Shown here in pieces: positions 1-6,958 of a stretch of DNA of 13,819 bases. Position numbers and translations under genes: made by a program. The stretch is from NCBI GenBank assembly GCA_937885735.1, contig CALABN010000318.1, forward strand, positions 1-13,819. Reading direction: 5' to 3'. This DNA comes from an uncultured Bacteroidota bacterium. GTDB taxonomy: Bacteria; Bacteroidota; Bacteroidia; Bacteroidales; SZUA-534. Each line of letters opens with the position of its first letter. Positions within the stretch are counted from its first letter, which is position 1. A model generated the notes under the pieces. The model was not told the origin of the DNA, did no database searches, and saw only the letters and a list, made by a program, of their open reading frames with translations.

Positions 1-2
1 AG

Positions 3-515
3 GCCAAGGACCTTCACAAAAGAGTGGCGCAGTACTTCGTGCCTCCCGAGCGCCTTAACATAAAGACCAGGACCCTCGTCAGCAAGATCGCCGATGCACA
101 GTATTCCGTTGTGGACAGTGAAGCCGATGCGCTGTTGCTTGAAAACAATCTTATCAAGCAATACAAGCCGCGGTACAACATATTGCTCAAGGATTCGAAG
201 ACTTATCCCTGGATATGTGTCACATCCGAACCTTTTCCACGGGTGTTCCTGACCCGCAAGGTGGTCCAGGACGGGTCCCGTTACTTCGGCCCGTATTCGT
301 CGGTCCAGCATGCCAGGAGCTTGCTCGAATTCTTCTCGCAAAACTATCCGCTGCGTTCATGCAGGAACAAGATTGATTCTGCCACTATCCTTCGCGGCAA
401 GATCCGCCCGTGCCTGGATTTCCACATCGGCCGTTGCAAGGGATGTTGTGTCGGCGGCGTGTCGATGGAGGAGTACAACGGCTGGATAGAAGAGATAGTG
501 CGCCTGCTGAAAGGC
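3..515 (+). pseudogene. uvrC: uvrC internal fragment (excinuclease ABC subunit C), cut at both ends
   Basis: UvrC makes both incisions around bulky DNA lesions in nucleotide excision repair. The frame is open from base 3 and begins just after the expected GIY-YIG core: the reading AKDLHKRVAQYF, then NIKTRTLVSKIAD, ALLLENNLIKQYKPRYN, a KDSKTYP motif, FPRVF.TRK, RYFGPY and the Cys-rich RPCLDFHIGRCKGCC stretch are all characteristic of the UvrC N-terminal nuclease region. Similarity runs to RLLKG at about 515. After that the frame continues into unrelated residues and stops at 555-557. The roughly 30 residues before base 3 and some 400 residues of the C-terminal half (UvrB-binding, endonuclease and HhH domains) are absent. 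GC content is above 50%, clearly higher than the rest of the window, so this piece probably comes from another genome. The GTG at 24 is an internal Val codon, not a start. Confidence 0.9.
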
Positions 516-522
516 GTCCTAA
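508..522. other. Junction between uvrC fragment and phage segment
   Basis: UvrC-like sequence ends at the codons for LLKG (about 504-515). From about 516 the protein no longer looks like UvrC, base composition shifts from GC-rich to about 42% GC, and 22-35 bases later a phage-type gene start with a GGAGG ribosome binding site appears. The exact base of the join cannot be fixed without a UvrC relative and a phage relative to align. Confidence 0.7.
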
Positions 523-549
523 TGATCAATGTCCATGGAGGTAAAGATA

Positions 550-666
550 ATGGCTAAGAAGAAAACAACAGAAGAGGTTGTAGAAGAAGTTAAAGTTGAA
601 GAGACTCCCGCTCCTGTAGAGGAAAAGAAGGAAGCTCCGAAGAAAGTAAAGATTGCAAAGTTTTAA
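550..666 (+). CDS. Small Lys/Glu-rich phage protein (38 aa)
   Basis: The ORF starts at ATG 550, nine bases after the start of a strong GGAGG (537-541), and ends at TAA 664-666. The product is MAKKKTTEEVVEE..., made almost entirely of Lys, Glu, Val, Pro and Ala and ending KVKIAKF. It is too short for most gene finders. Low-complexity charged proteins of this size are common between the major capsid and connector genes of tailed phages, and the next ORF starts 11 bases on, so this is probably the same late phage operon. No function can be assigned from sequence. The clean ribosome binding site and tight packing are the reasons for calling it a real gene. Confidence 0.6.
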   Translation: MAKKKTTEEVVEEVKVEETPAPVEEKKEAPKKVKIAKF

Positions 667-677
667 GGAGGTAGCGT

Positions 678-1025
678 ATGAGCAAAACTATTCTTAATTA
701 TGTTAAGAATGTCCTCGGCCTTTGCGATGAAGACAACTCATTTGACCTCGACATATGCATGTGGGCTAATGCCGCATTTGCAACATTACGTCAGCTGAAG
801 GTTGGACCGATTGAAGGTTTTGCCATACCGTTAGATGCTCCTACTCCAACATGGGAGGATTACCACTGTGAGTTCTCACAGAAGGAAATGGTTAAAGCAT
901 ACGTAGTACTTTACTGTAGGAAGAATTTCGATCCTCCTACATCTGGCTTCGTAATGGATGCAATCGAGAACCAGTTACGAGAATATGAGTTCCGTCTTAA
1001 CATGGAGGTATCGATTAATGGATGA
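678..1025 (+). CDS. Phage head-tail connector protein, gp6-like
   Basis: This 115-residue protein starts at ATG 678, six bases after GGAGG at 667-671. It has the pattern of small gp6-like head-tail connector proteins of tailed phages: an N-terminal VKNVLGL..EDNSFDLDI helix pair, ANAAFATLRQLKVGP, a central TWEDY, and near the end FDPPTSGFVMDAIENQ with EYEFRLN. The motif DPPTS.FV followed by Q..E.E.RLN is the most telling part. Such proteins form a ring below the portal. The gene overlaps the next start by 8 bases (the TGA at 1023-1025 lies just after ATG 1018-1020), typical of packed phage late operons. Identification is from motif memory, not from a search. Confidence 0.75.
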   Translation: MSKTILNYVKNVLGLCDEDNSFDLDICMWANAAFATLRQLKVGPIEGFAIPLDAPTPTWEDYHCEFSQKEMVKAYVVLYCRKNFDPPTSGFVMDAIENQLREYEFRLNMEVSING

Positions 1026-1264
1026 ATTAAAACACTATGGTACCAAAGGCCAGAAATGGGGCATTCGTAAGTACCAGAATCCCGACGGTTCTTACACCGA
1101 GTTAGGCAAAGAGAGACGTAGGGTTGGTCACGATGATGCTTCAGAGCAGTCACCTAAAGTAGAAATAGGCAAATCTAAACCATACGGAAAACTCGGTTTC
1201 TTTAAGAGAATGAAAGTTAAGCACCAGCTTAAAGAAGCGAGAAAAAAGGCAGAGAATAAGAAGC
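1018..1264 (+). other. 5' portion of a phage structural gene (HYGTKGQKWG family), 3' end missing
   Basis: The first 82 or so codons carry the motif H-Y/F-G-x-K-G-x-K-W-G-I/V-R-x-Y-Q-N-P-D-G-S near the N-terminus, followed by LGKERR and a basic helix rich in Lys and Arg. I know this signature from tailed-phage proteins encoded beside capsid and connector genes, usually annotated as hypothetical or minor structural proteins. The gene order here (small protein, gp6-like connector, this protein) fits that setting. The natural C-terminus is not present; the frame runs into bacterial surface-protein repeats at about 1265. Confidence 0.65.
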
Positions 1265-4200
1265 GCGCCATAAATGAAGGCGACATTCTCAATGCCGGCA
1301 CACACACAATAACAGCAACATTCACACCGTCGTCAAGCAACTATGCGAACAACACAAAAAACATTGATTTGGTTGTAAACAAGTTCAAGCCAGCTGTAAC
1401 ATGGAACCATACTGCCGTAATCATTACCTACGGCGACTTATTGACGGAAGATGATTTTGTCGCCATTGTTGACGAAGAATATAAAGACAAAGGCTCAATA
1501 TCTTATTCTGAAGATATTCGGGGAATTCTTAGTGCCGGCGAACATACTATCACTGCCACATTCCTGCCAACAGACAACAATTTAGACACATGCAAAGTTG
1601 ATGCCATTGTAAATGTTGCAAAAGCAACACCAACAATAAATTGGGACAATTCATCCGAAGACATGACATTTGCATACGGAACAGAATTGTCCGAAACACA
1701 ATTGAATGCCACCATTTCACAGACCGATGTTGTAGGTTCAATTATTTATATTGAGAACAATGACACAATCACCATTGGTGACATTCTTGATGCCGGCACA
1801 CACACAATAACCGCCACAATTGACGAATCGGGCAACTATAGCAAAGCCACCACAACAGCAACGATTATTGTAAACAAGGCAGAAACCTCAATAAATTGGG
1901 CAACACCTGAGCCAATAACATATGGTGACACATTGTCGGCCACACAACTCAATGCAACTGCGAATGTAGATGGCGAATTCATATACTCAAAGCCTATCGG
2001 TTCAACATTGAATGCAGGAACACAAGAAATATCCGTGACATTCATTCCTGCCGACGACAAGAACTACAACAATTCAAAAGACACCATTAGCATTACGGTA
2101 AACAAAGCAACACCAAGCATCGTTTGGCCAACACCTGCCGAAATAACATATGGCGACACTATATCAAACCAACTTAATGCCACATCAATCGCTCCTGGCA
2201 TTTTCAGTTACAATGTAGCCATTGGTGACACTTTGGATGCTGGCGACCACATGTTGATAGCAACTCTGGCTGAATCAGCAAACTACAAAGACGCTTCTGA
2301 CACTGTAAATCTACACGTGAACCAAGCAGAACCAACAATAACATGGGCGACACCAGACGATATTGTTTATGGTACATATTTAAATGAGACTCAATTGAAT
2401 GCAATATCAAACATCGAAGGTTCATTCTCCTATTCTGTTGAAAGTGATTCGTTGCTGAATCGTGGTCTTAACACTATTTATGCAGAATTCATTTCTGGAG
2501 ACAGCAACTATTCAAACACCACAGCATCTGTATCTATAAATGTCACACCAGCAACACCTATTATTATATGGAATAATCCAAGTGACATTGAATATGGGAC
2601 AAAACTTGACAATACCATACTTAACGCCGAAGTTGATGGCGATATAGAAGGTGAATTCATGTATAATCCAAGTATTGGACAAGTATTGGAAACAGGTGAC
2701 AACCAAATGCTTATTGTCACTTTCATTCCAAATTCCAGCAACTACTCTACAGTGAAAGACACTGTATATATCAATGTATTGCCAGGTGCGCCTGCCATTA
2801 CTTGGACACCAAATCCAATTGTGTATGGGACAAAGATTGGCACAATCTTTAATGCAACAACCACAGAGGATGGAACATTCAGTTATTCTATTGACAAGGA
2901 TTCCATCTTGAATGCAGGCGAGTACGAAATCACCGTGAACTTCACTCCTTCTTCAAGCGAGTTAAAGCGATCGCAAAAGACAGTCAAAGTAACTGTTGAA
3001 AAGGCCGACCCTGTCATAACTTGGGAACCACAGGACATAACTTACGGAACAAAGGCTGAAGCAACATATTACGCAAAGGCCAATGTTCAAGGTTCATTCT
3101 CTTACTCATTGTCAAGAGACTCTCTACTTGATGCAGGCGAACACGAAATAACTGCAACATTCACTCCTTCTTTAAGCAGTTATTACAACTACAACACTGT
3201 TAAAAAATCTGCCATTATCACAGTAAACAAGGCAGAGACGGAAATAAGTTGGGAATCTCAAGACATAGTGTACGGTTCAAAGGTGGAACTTATTCAAAAC
3301 GCATCTGCCAACAACGAAGGCGAGTTTGCCTACTCCATTTCAAAGGATACAATCCTTAATGCTGGCAAATACAGCATTACAGCAGTGTTCACACCTTCAA
3401 CAGAGAATTACAATCCTGCTGACAAGACTATCGACTTCAATGTTGTGAAAGACGTTCCAACCATCAGTTGGACAACACCAGACACCATTGTTTACGGCAC
3501 AAAACTTGACATTTTCAATGCGACAGCAAATGTTGACGGCAAGTTCACATATTCTGTTGAACCAGATTCAATCCTGAATGTTGGCGACAACGAAATCACT
3601 GCTGGCTTCACTCCTACTTCAAGCAACTTTGAATCTGTCAGCAGTACTGTAACAATCAATGTTACAAAAGCGCCAGTAGCACCTGTCATAACTTGCGACT
3701 CGACATTGACGTTGACTTACGGAACAGGCATCAACACAAAAGACATAAATGCAACAGCCAACCTTGACGGCGAATTCTTCTATTCAATCGCCAATGACTC
3801 AATCTTGCCTGCAGGCAGATTCGAATTGGTTGTAACATTTACTTCCACCGACCTTCAGTCTGTTTCAAGCACAGTGACGGTAAATGTCAACAAGGCTAAA
3901 CTTTTTGCATCTGTTTCAAGCACGACAATAAAGGTTGGCGAATCGATTCCTGACTTTGCAATCAATTACAAGGGATTTGTAAATGGCGACGATGAAAATG
4001 CCATCGACACCTTGCCAATCGTTACTTGCAATGCGAACAACAAAGTTGCAAGAACATACGACATTGTTGTTTCTGGCGGATATGCAAGCAACTATGAATT
4101 TGTTTATGAGAATGCCAAACTTACTGTTGAAAAGGGCGATTTGATTGTCGATAACGAAGCATTTATCAATGTCTATCCGAACCCGACAACCGACGCATTC

Positions 4201-4371
4201 TATGTAAATGCAAGCGACGACATCACTGAAGTGAGAATCTACAATGCTGTCGGAAAACTCATTATGATTCAGCCTATTGACGGTTCAACCCGCATCGACA
4301 TAAGCGAGCAACCTGAAGGCACATACATTGTCAGGGCTGGCAACAAAGTGGCTCGCATCATTAAGAAATAA
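1018..4371 (+). CDS. Chimeric ORF: phage structural-protein N-terminus fused to Ig-like repeat surface protein with T9SS sorting domain
   Basis: The start is ATG 1018, preceded by GGAGG at 1004-1008; an upstream in-frame ATG at 958 lies inside the connector gene and lacks a ribosome site. The 1117-aa product has three parts. Residues 1 to about 82 are the phage type HYGTKGQKWGIRKYQNPDGS, followed by a Lys/Arg-rich tail. Residues about 84 to 959 are a partial and then 11 full Ig-like repeats. Then comes an MBG domain (KVGESIPDF...GFVNGDDENA...SGGYASNYEF) and a C-terminal T9SS type A sorting domain beginning NVYPNPTTDAFYVN and ending RAGNKVARIIKK. In Bacteroidetes such proteins carry a signal peptide, cross the outer membrane by T9SS and are anchored at the surface, probably as adhesins or fibres. 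Here no signal peptide remains, because the phage sequence sits in its place, so as written the protein should not be exported. A join by assembly or recombination is the likely explanation. Confidence 0.75.
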   Translation: MDELKHYGTKGQKWGIRKYQNPDGSYTELGKERRRVGHDDASEQSPKVEIGKSKPYGKLGFFKRMKVKHQLKEARKKAENKKRAINEGDILNAGTHTITATFTPSSSNYANNTKNIDLVVNKFKPAVTWNHTAVIITYGDLLTEDDFVAIVDEEYKDKGSISYSEDIRGILSAGEHTITATFLPTDNNLDTCKVDAIVNVAKATPTINWDNSSEDMTFAYGTELSETQLNATISQTDVVGSIIYIENNDTITIGDILDAGTHTITATIDESGNYSKATTTATIIVNKAETSINWATPEPITYGDTLSATQLNATANVDGEFIYSKPIGSTLNAGTQEISVTFIPADDKNYNNSKDTISITVNKATPSIVWPTPAEITYGDTISNQLNATSIAPGIFSYNVAIGDTLDAGDHMLIATLAESANYKDASDTVNLHVNQAEPTITWATPDDIVYGTYLNETQLNAISNIEGSFSYSVESDSLLNRGLNTIYAEFISGDSNYSNTTASVSINVTPATPIIIWNNPSDIEYGTKLDNTILNAEVDGDIEGEFMYNPSIGQVLETGDNQMLIVTFIPNSSNYSTVKDTVYINVLPGAPAITWTPNPIVYGTKIGTIFNATTTEDGTFSYSIDKDSILNAGEYEITVNFTPSSSELKRSQKTVKVTVEKADPVITWEPQDITYGTKAEATYYAKANVQGSFSYSLSRDSLLDAGEHEITATFTPSLSSYYNYNTVKKSAIITVNKAETEISWESQDIVYGSKVELIQNASANNEGEFAYSISKDTILNAGKYSITAVFTPSTENYNPADKTIDFNVVKDVPTISWTTPDTIVYGTKLDIFNATANVDGKFTYSVEPDSILNVGDNEITAGFTPTSSNFESVSSTVTINVTKAPVAPVITCDSTLTLTYGTGINTKDINATANLDGEFFYSIANDSILPAGRFELVVTFTSTDLQSVSSTVTVNVNKAKLFASVSSTTIKVGESIPDFAINYKGFVNGDDENAIDTLPIVTCNANNKVARTYDIVVSGGYASNYEFVYENAKLTVEKGDLIVDNEAFINVYPNPTTDAFYVNASDDITEVRIYNAVGKLIMIQPIDGSTRIDISEQPEGTYIVRAGNKVARIIKK
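1258..1282. other. Junction between phage segment and Ig-like repeat gene
   Basis: Lys/Arg-rich phage sequence (KKAENKKR) ends near 1266. By 1276 the protein reads GDILNAGTHTITATFTP, a perfect match to the second half of the downstream repeats. The first repeat is therefore only a C-terminal half. The reading frame happens to be preserved across the join. Confidence 0.7.
1276..3894 (+). repeat. Tandem Ig-like repeats: one partial plus 11 full units of about 76 aa
   Basis: Each unit has the pattern xIxW..P..I.YGT.L...LNATAN..G.F.YS...DSILNAG.H.ITATFTP...NY......V.I.VNKA.P. Full units begin at about 1393 and repeat every 225-230 bases. The units are diverged in DNA, but the conserved stretch coding for NAG.H.ITATFTP keeps some near-identical blocks: 22 bases are identical at 1292-1313 and 1790-1811. 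The fold is expected to be a beta-sandwich, making an extended rod. The last unit has Cys in place of the opening Trp (ITCDS). Confidence 0.85.
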
Positions 4372-4393
4372 CAAGGCTTACGCTATCATTATA

Positions 4394-4424
4394 AACGGTC
4401 AATGCAATGCATTGGCCGTTTTTG
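4394..4424 (+). terminator. Intrinsic terminator after the surface-protein gene
   Basis: A 12-bp stem (4394-4405 with 4409-4420, one G-T wobble) encloses a 3-base loop AAT and runs straight into five T residues. It lies 23 bases after the TAA of the repeat-protein gene and reads in that gene's direction, so it should end that transcript. Confidence 0.8.
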
Positions 4425-4449
4425 TGTATTATTGGAAAGCGGGAAAACA

Positions 4450-4554
4450 ATGGCAACCCTTTCAGACAAAATAGCGACTGCAACCAAATGGTTTTCGAAA
4501 AATGATGGAAATGAAAAAGGAAAAATCATCGACACCAATCTGTTGCATTTTTAA
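4450..4554 (+). CDS. Possible 34-aa ORF, unknown
   Basis: An ATG at 4450 opens 34 codons (MATLSDKIATATKWFSKNDG...) ending TAA at 4552-4554, between the terminator and the ATP-grasp gene. The start of the peptide could form a short amphipathic helix. There is no Shine-Dalgarno sequence, which is normal for this phylum, and I see no clear promoter between the terminator and this ATG. It may be chance coding. The stretch 4372-4621 otherwise holds only the terminator and a promoter-like element. Confidence 0.2.
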   Translation: MATLSDKIATATKWFSKNDGNEKGKIIDTNLLHF

Positions 4555-4559
4555 ATTTG
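4552..4559 (+). promoter_or_regulatory. Candidate -7 element (TAAATTTG) for the ATP-grasp gene
   Basis: The octamer fits the Bacteroides -7 consensus TAnnTTTG and lies 62 bases before ATG 4622, downstream of the preceding gene's terminator. No good TTTG -33 box is seen at 19-21 bases upstream, so this is a weak call. Confidence 0.3.
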
Positions 4560-4621
4560 CAACAATTCGCAATAACTACAACGTTACTACCAATTAAGAG
4601 AAAATATCAACTGCATTTCAA

Positions 4622-5665
4622 ATGAAAATAGCCATTCATCATAGGAACAATTCTTTTTGCGACCACTGGATTGATTACTGCAAAAGAAACAGCATCGATT
4701 ACAAAATTGTCAATGCCTATGACAATGACATTTTCAGACAACTTGACGACTGCGACATTTTCATGTGGCACCACCATCAAAGTGTTTACAAGGACACCCT
4801 TTTTGCCAATCAATTATTGTATTCATTGCAAAAAACAGGGAAAATAACGTATCCTGATTTCAACACCACCTGGCATTTCGATGACAAAATCGGGCAACGG
4901 TATTTGCTTGAAGCTGAAAAACTGCCTTTAATACCGACATACATCTTCTACAATAAGGAAGATGCTCTTGCCTGGATTGAAAAAACAGAATTTCCGAAAG
5001 TGTTCAAATTGCGCTGTGGTGCAAGTTCAGCCAATGTAATGCTGGTAAAAGACAAACAGCAAGCACGACGTCTTGTCAAAAAGACTTTTGGCAATGGAAT
5101 AAAAACATATCGCTACAAGGACCAAATAAAAGAATGGCAAAGAAAACACAAAATGGGATTAGCAACTTACCGAAATCTTTTAGGCATTATTAGGCAAGGA
5201 CTATTTACCACAAAATCGAATGAAATAATACGTTTTCATGATAGAGAAATCGGATATGCCTATTTTCAAGATTTTCTTCCATACAAAAATTTTGACATCA
5301 GGGTATTTGTGATAGGGAACAGAGCCATCGCAAAAAAAAGAATGAACAGACCCAATGATTTCAGGGCGTCAGGTGGCAACAACTTAATATTTGACAAAGA
5401 GCAAATTGACACAAGATGCGTTCAACTGGCATTTGAAGCAAACAAAAGGCTGAAAATGCAAAGCGTCGCATTCGACTTCATTTTTGACAAAGACAATATG
5501 CCTAAATTATCAGAAATAAGTTACTGCAGTGTCATTTCCACAAACAAGAATGTACCAGGCTACTGGACATCAGATATGGAATGGCACCAATGCGACAACA
5601 TAAACATCTGCGACTGGATTATTGAAGACTTGATTAACGAATACAAATCAAAGCAAAACGGATAA
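4622..5665 (+). CDS. ATP-grasp family enzyme (RimK-like), probably glycan or cell-envelope related
   Basis: This 347-residue soluble protein starts at ATG 4622, the only start that keeps the MKIAIHHRN beta-strand opening. ATP-grasp features are clear: FPKVFKLRCGASSANV (124-139) supplies the nucleotide-binding lysine strand and small-residue loop, QDFLPYKNFDIRVFVIGNRA (216-235) and DFRASGGN (246-253) form the second ATP-grasp subdomain, and FDFIFDKDNMPKLSEIS (284-300) carries the metal-binding acidic residues. The family forms amide or ester bonds by acyl phosphates using ATP. The substrate cannot be read from sequence. The usual E-x-N metal motif is E298-I-S300 here. The gene is convergent with a polysaccharide deacetylase, stop codons 3 bases apart, and near a GT4 enzyme, which suggests a role in modifying or capping an exported glycan. 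That role is inference. Confidence 0.75.
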   Translation: MKIAIHHRNNSFCDHWIDYCKRNSIDYKIVNAYDNDIFRQLDDCDIFMWHHHQSVYKDTLFANQLLYSLQKTGKITYPDFNTTWHFDDKIGQRYLLEAEKLPLIPTYIFYNKEDALAWIEKTEFPKVFKLRCGASSANVMLVKDKQQARRLVKKTFGNGIKTYRYKDQIKEWQRKHKMGLATYRNLLGIIRQGLFTTKSNEIIRFHDREIGYAYFQDFLPYKNFDIRVFVIGNRAIAKKRMNRPNDFRASGGNNLIFDKEQIDTRCVQLAFEANKRLKMQSVAFDFIFDKDNMPKLSEISYCSVISTNKNVPGYWTSDMEWHQCDNINICDWIIEDLINEYKSKQNG

Positions 5666-5668
5666 CGC

Positions 5669-6958
5669 TCACTTATTCACAATTTTCAGCAATTCAGCAT
5701 AAATGCTGTCCCATTCTTTCCAGTCGTCGGTCTGGCAGAAGTGCTGATTATGCCAAAGTGTTGTAAACAGGCCATTTGTCTGGCGAATTGTCTCCGCCAA
5801 TGTGGACAAGCGTTCAACAGCCTGTCGTGGTGAAAGTTTGAGGTAATCGTGAAGTGTAACGTCCATAGCCACAAGCGGATGAACTACAACATCAAGCGGT
5901 TTGTCGTTCTGCAAATCGTAAAAACGAAACGGACGGCTCGTTCCTGCCCTAAATCCCACATTTTCAGCATAGCCAAACGAATAATCAATCTTGATGCCCA
6001 AACGGTCTATCATCTGATAGTATTTTGGCAATGCTATTCGCAGGAAATGCTGACGGGACTCTACGCATTCCGACTTCGCAATACACTTAAAATCATCGAG
6101 TTCGCACCTAAACTTATTCTCATTTTGCGAAGCCTGATACGACGGATGCAAGCCGACTTGACTCCTGCCATTCAGTTGCTCGACAAAACGTCGGAATGCA
6201 CCATTTGACGGATTTACCGACTTGTCGAACCTGCCTCGCTGACTGACAAGTACAAAATATTTCAACGGCAGATTACAGTGTATCTCATCAATAAAGCCGA
6301 AAGTAAAAAACGGGTCCTGTTTTAGGCGTGCCAACACAAACAATCGCTCAAATACAGCCTTAAAGTTGAATTTCAACGTATCGCGCAACAAACCTCCAAC
6401 ATTGCGTATCAATCCTTTATGAAGACAACTCCACGGGCTGTCGACATCAATGGTTGGCAGAAATTCAAATCTTTCATCCTTTAACGTCAAGTTAGGGAAA
6501 CGTTTTTGCAATTCGGTACGGAACAATATTATCCAACGGTCGACAATTGGATTGTCCAACAATGTGTTACGACCTAAAAACGACTCCGACGGGGTAAATC
6601 TGCCGTGTTCGTCAGGAAGGAATGGCAAATATTCCTCGTATCGACTTGTCATCCAAAAAATTGCGGAAAAGACATCAAATTTGAACGTACATTCGGAATT
6701 ATCTGCAAAGATGATAGGCAACCCATTATCGAATGTCAAATCGGGTGTGAATTGCCAAACATCGGATTCTTTCAACAACCCGCTTGACGGGACACTAAAG
6801 CATTCTGTTCGAGGCTGTTCTGTATAAAAAAGCGCTTGACTGGCATCGACACTGTCTGTCACCGACTTCAATTCATAGCCTATGCCCAAACGCATATTAA
6901 ACACGTAGTCAAGAATATAATGCAAACGTGGTGTCGATATGTCAGAAACGACTATCAT
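5669..6958 (-). CDS. Polysaccharide deacetylase family protein (NodB-like)
   Basis: I place the start at 6958, giving 429 aa (MIVVSDISTPRLHYILDYVF): this ATG overlaps the stop of the upstream glycosyltransferase as ATGA, whereas the longer reading to 7009 would run inside that gene. The N-terminal 160 residues include FWMTSRYEEYLPF and LLDNPIVDRWI, seen in the Bacteroidetes branch of this family. The NodB-like domain follows: FLPTIDVDSPW (169-176, the D-x-D metal motif), GLHPSYQAS (269-276, metal-binding His), E-SRQHFLR (300-307), the Arg motif GFRAGTSRPFRFYD (335-348) and WHN (402-404). Members remove acetyl groups from N-acetylated sugars or act on related glycans. There is no signal peptide, so action on a cytoplasmic or lipid-linked precursor is likely. 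It is translationally coupled to a GT4 enzyme, probably for the same glycan. Confidence 0.85.
   Translation of the reverse strand: MIVVSDISTPRLHYILDYVFNMRLGIGYELKSVTDSVDASQALFYTEQPRTECFSVPSSGLLKESDVWQFTPDLTFDNGLPIIFADNSECTFKFDVFSAIFWMTSRYEEYLPFLPDEHGRFTPSESFLGRNTLLDNPIVDRWIILFRTELQKRFPNLTLKDERFEFLPTIDVDSPWSCLHKGLIRNVGGLLRDTLKFNFKAVFERLFVLARLKQDPFFTFGFIDEIHCNLPLKYFVLVSQRGRFDKSVNPSNGAFRRFVEQLNGRSQVGLHPSYQASQNENKFRCELDDFKCIAKSECVESRQHFLRIALPKYYQMIDRLGIKIDYSFGYAENVGFRAGTSRPFRFYDLQNDKPLDVVVHPLVAMDVTLHDYLKLSPRQAVERLSTLAETIRQTNGLFTTLWHNQHFCQTDDWKEWDSIYAELLKIVNK

Noticed and set aside
958..1017. Upstream ATG at 958 as the start of the long repeat ORF
   Set aside because: It lies deep inside the connector gene in another frame and has no ribosome site, whereas ATG 1018 has GGAGG at a good distance and the HYGTKGQKWG motif follows directly.
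1503..2741. Several minus-strand ORFs of 63-77 aa across the repeat gene
   Set aside because: They recur with the period of the Ig-like repeats, which shows they are mirror frames of the repeat code.
1276..3894. CRISPR array or other non-coding tandem repeats
   Set aside because: The repetition is at protein level with diverged DNA and a continuous reading frame, and there are no short exact repeats with unique spacers.
5849..6208. 119-aa plus-strand ORF opposite the deacetylase
   Set aside because: It is fully antisense to a well-supported gene, has no recognisable motifs and an unlikely composition.
6450..6827. 125-aa plus-strand ORF opposite the deacetylase N-terminal region
   Set aside because: Antisense shadow of the conserved deacetylase reading frame, without motifs or a promoter.
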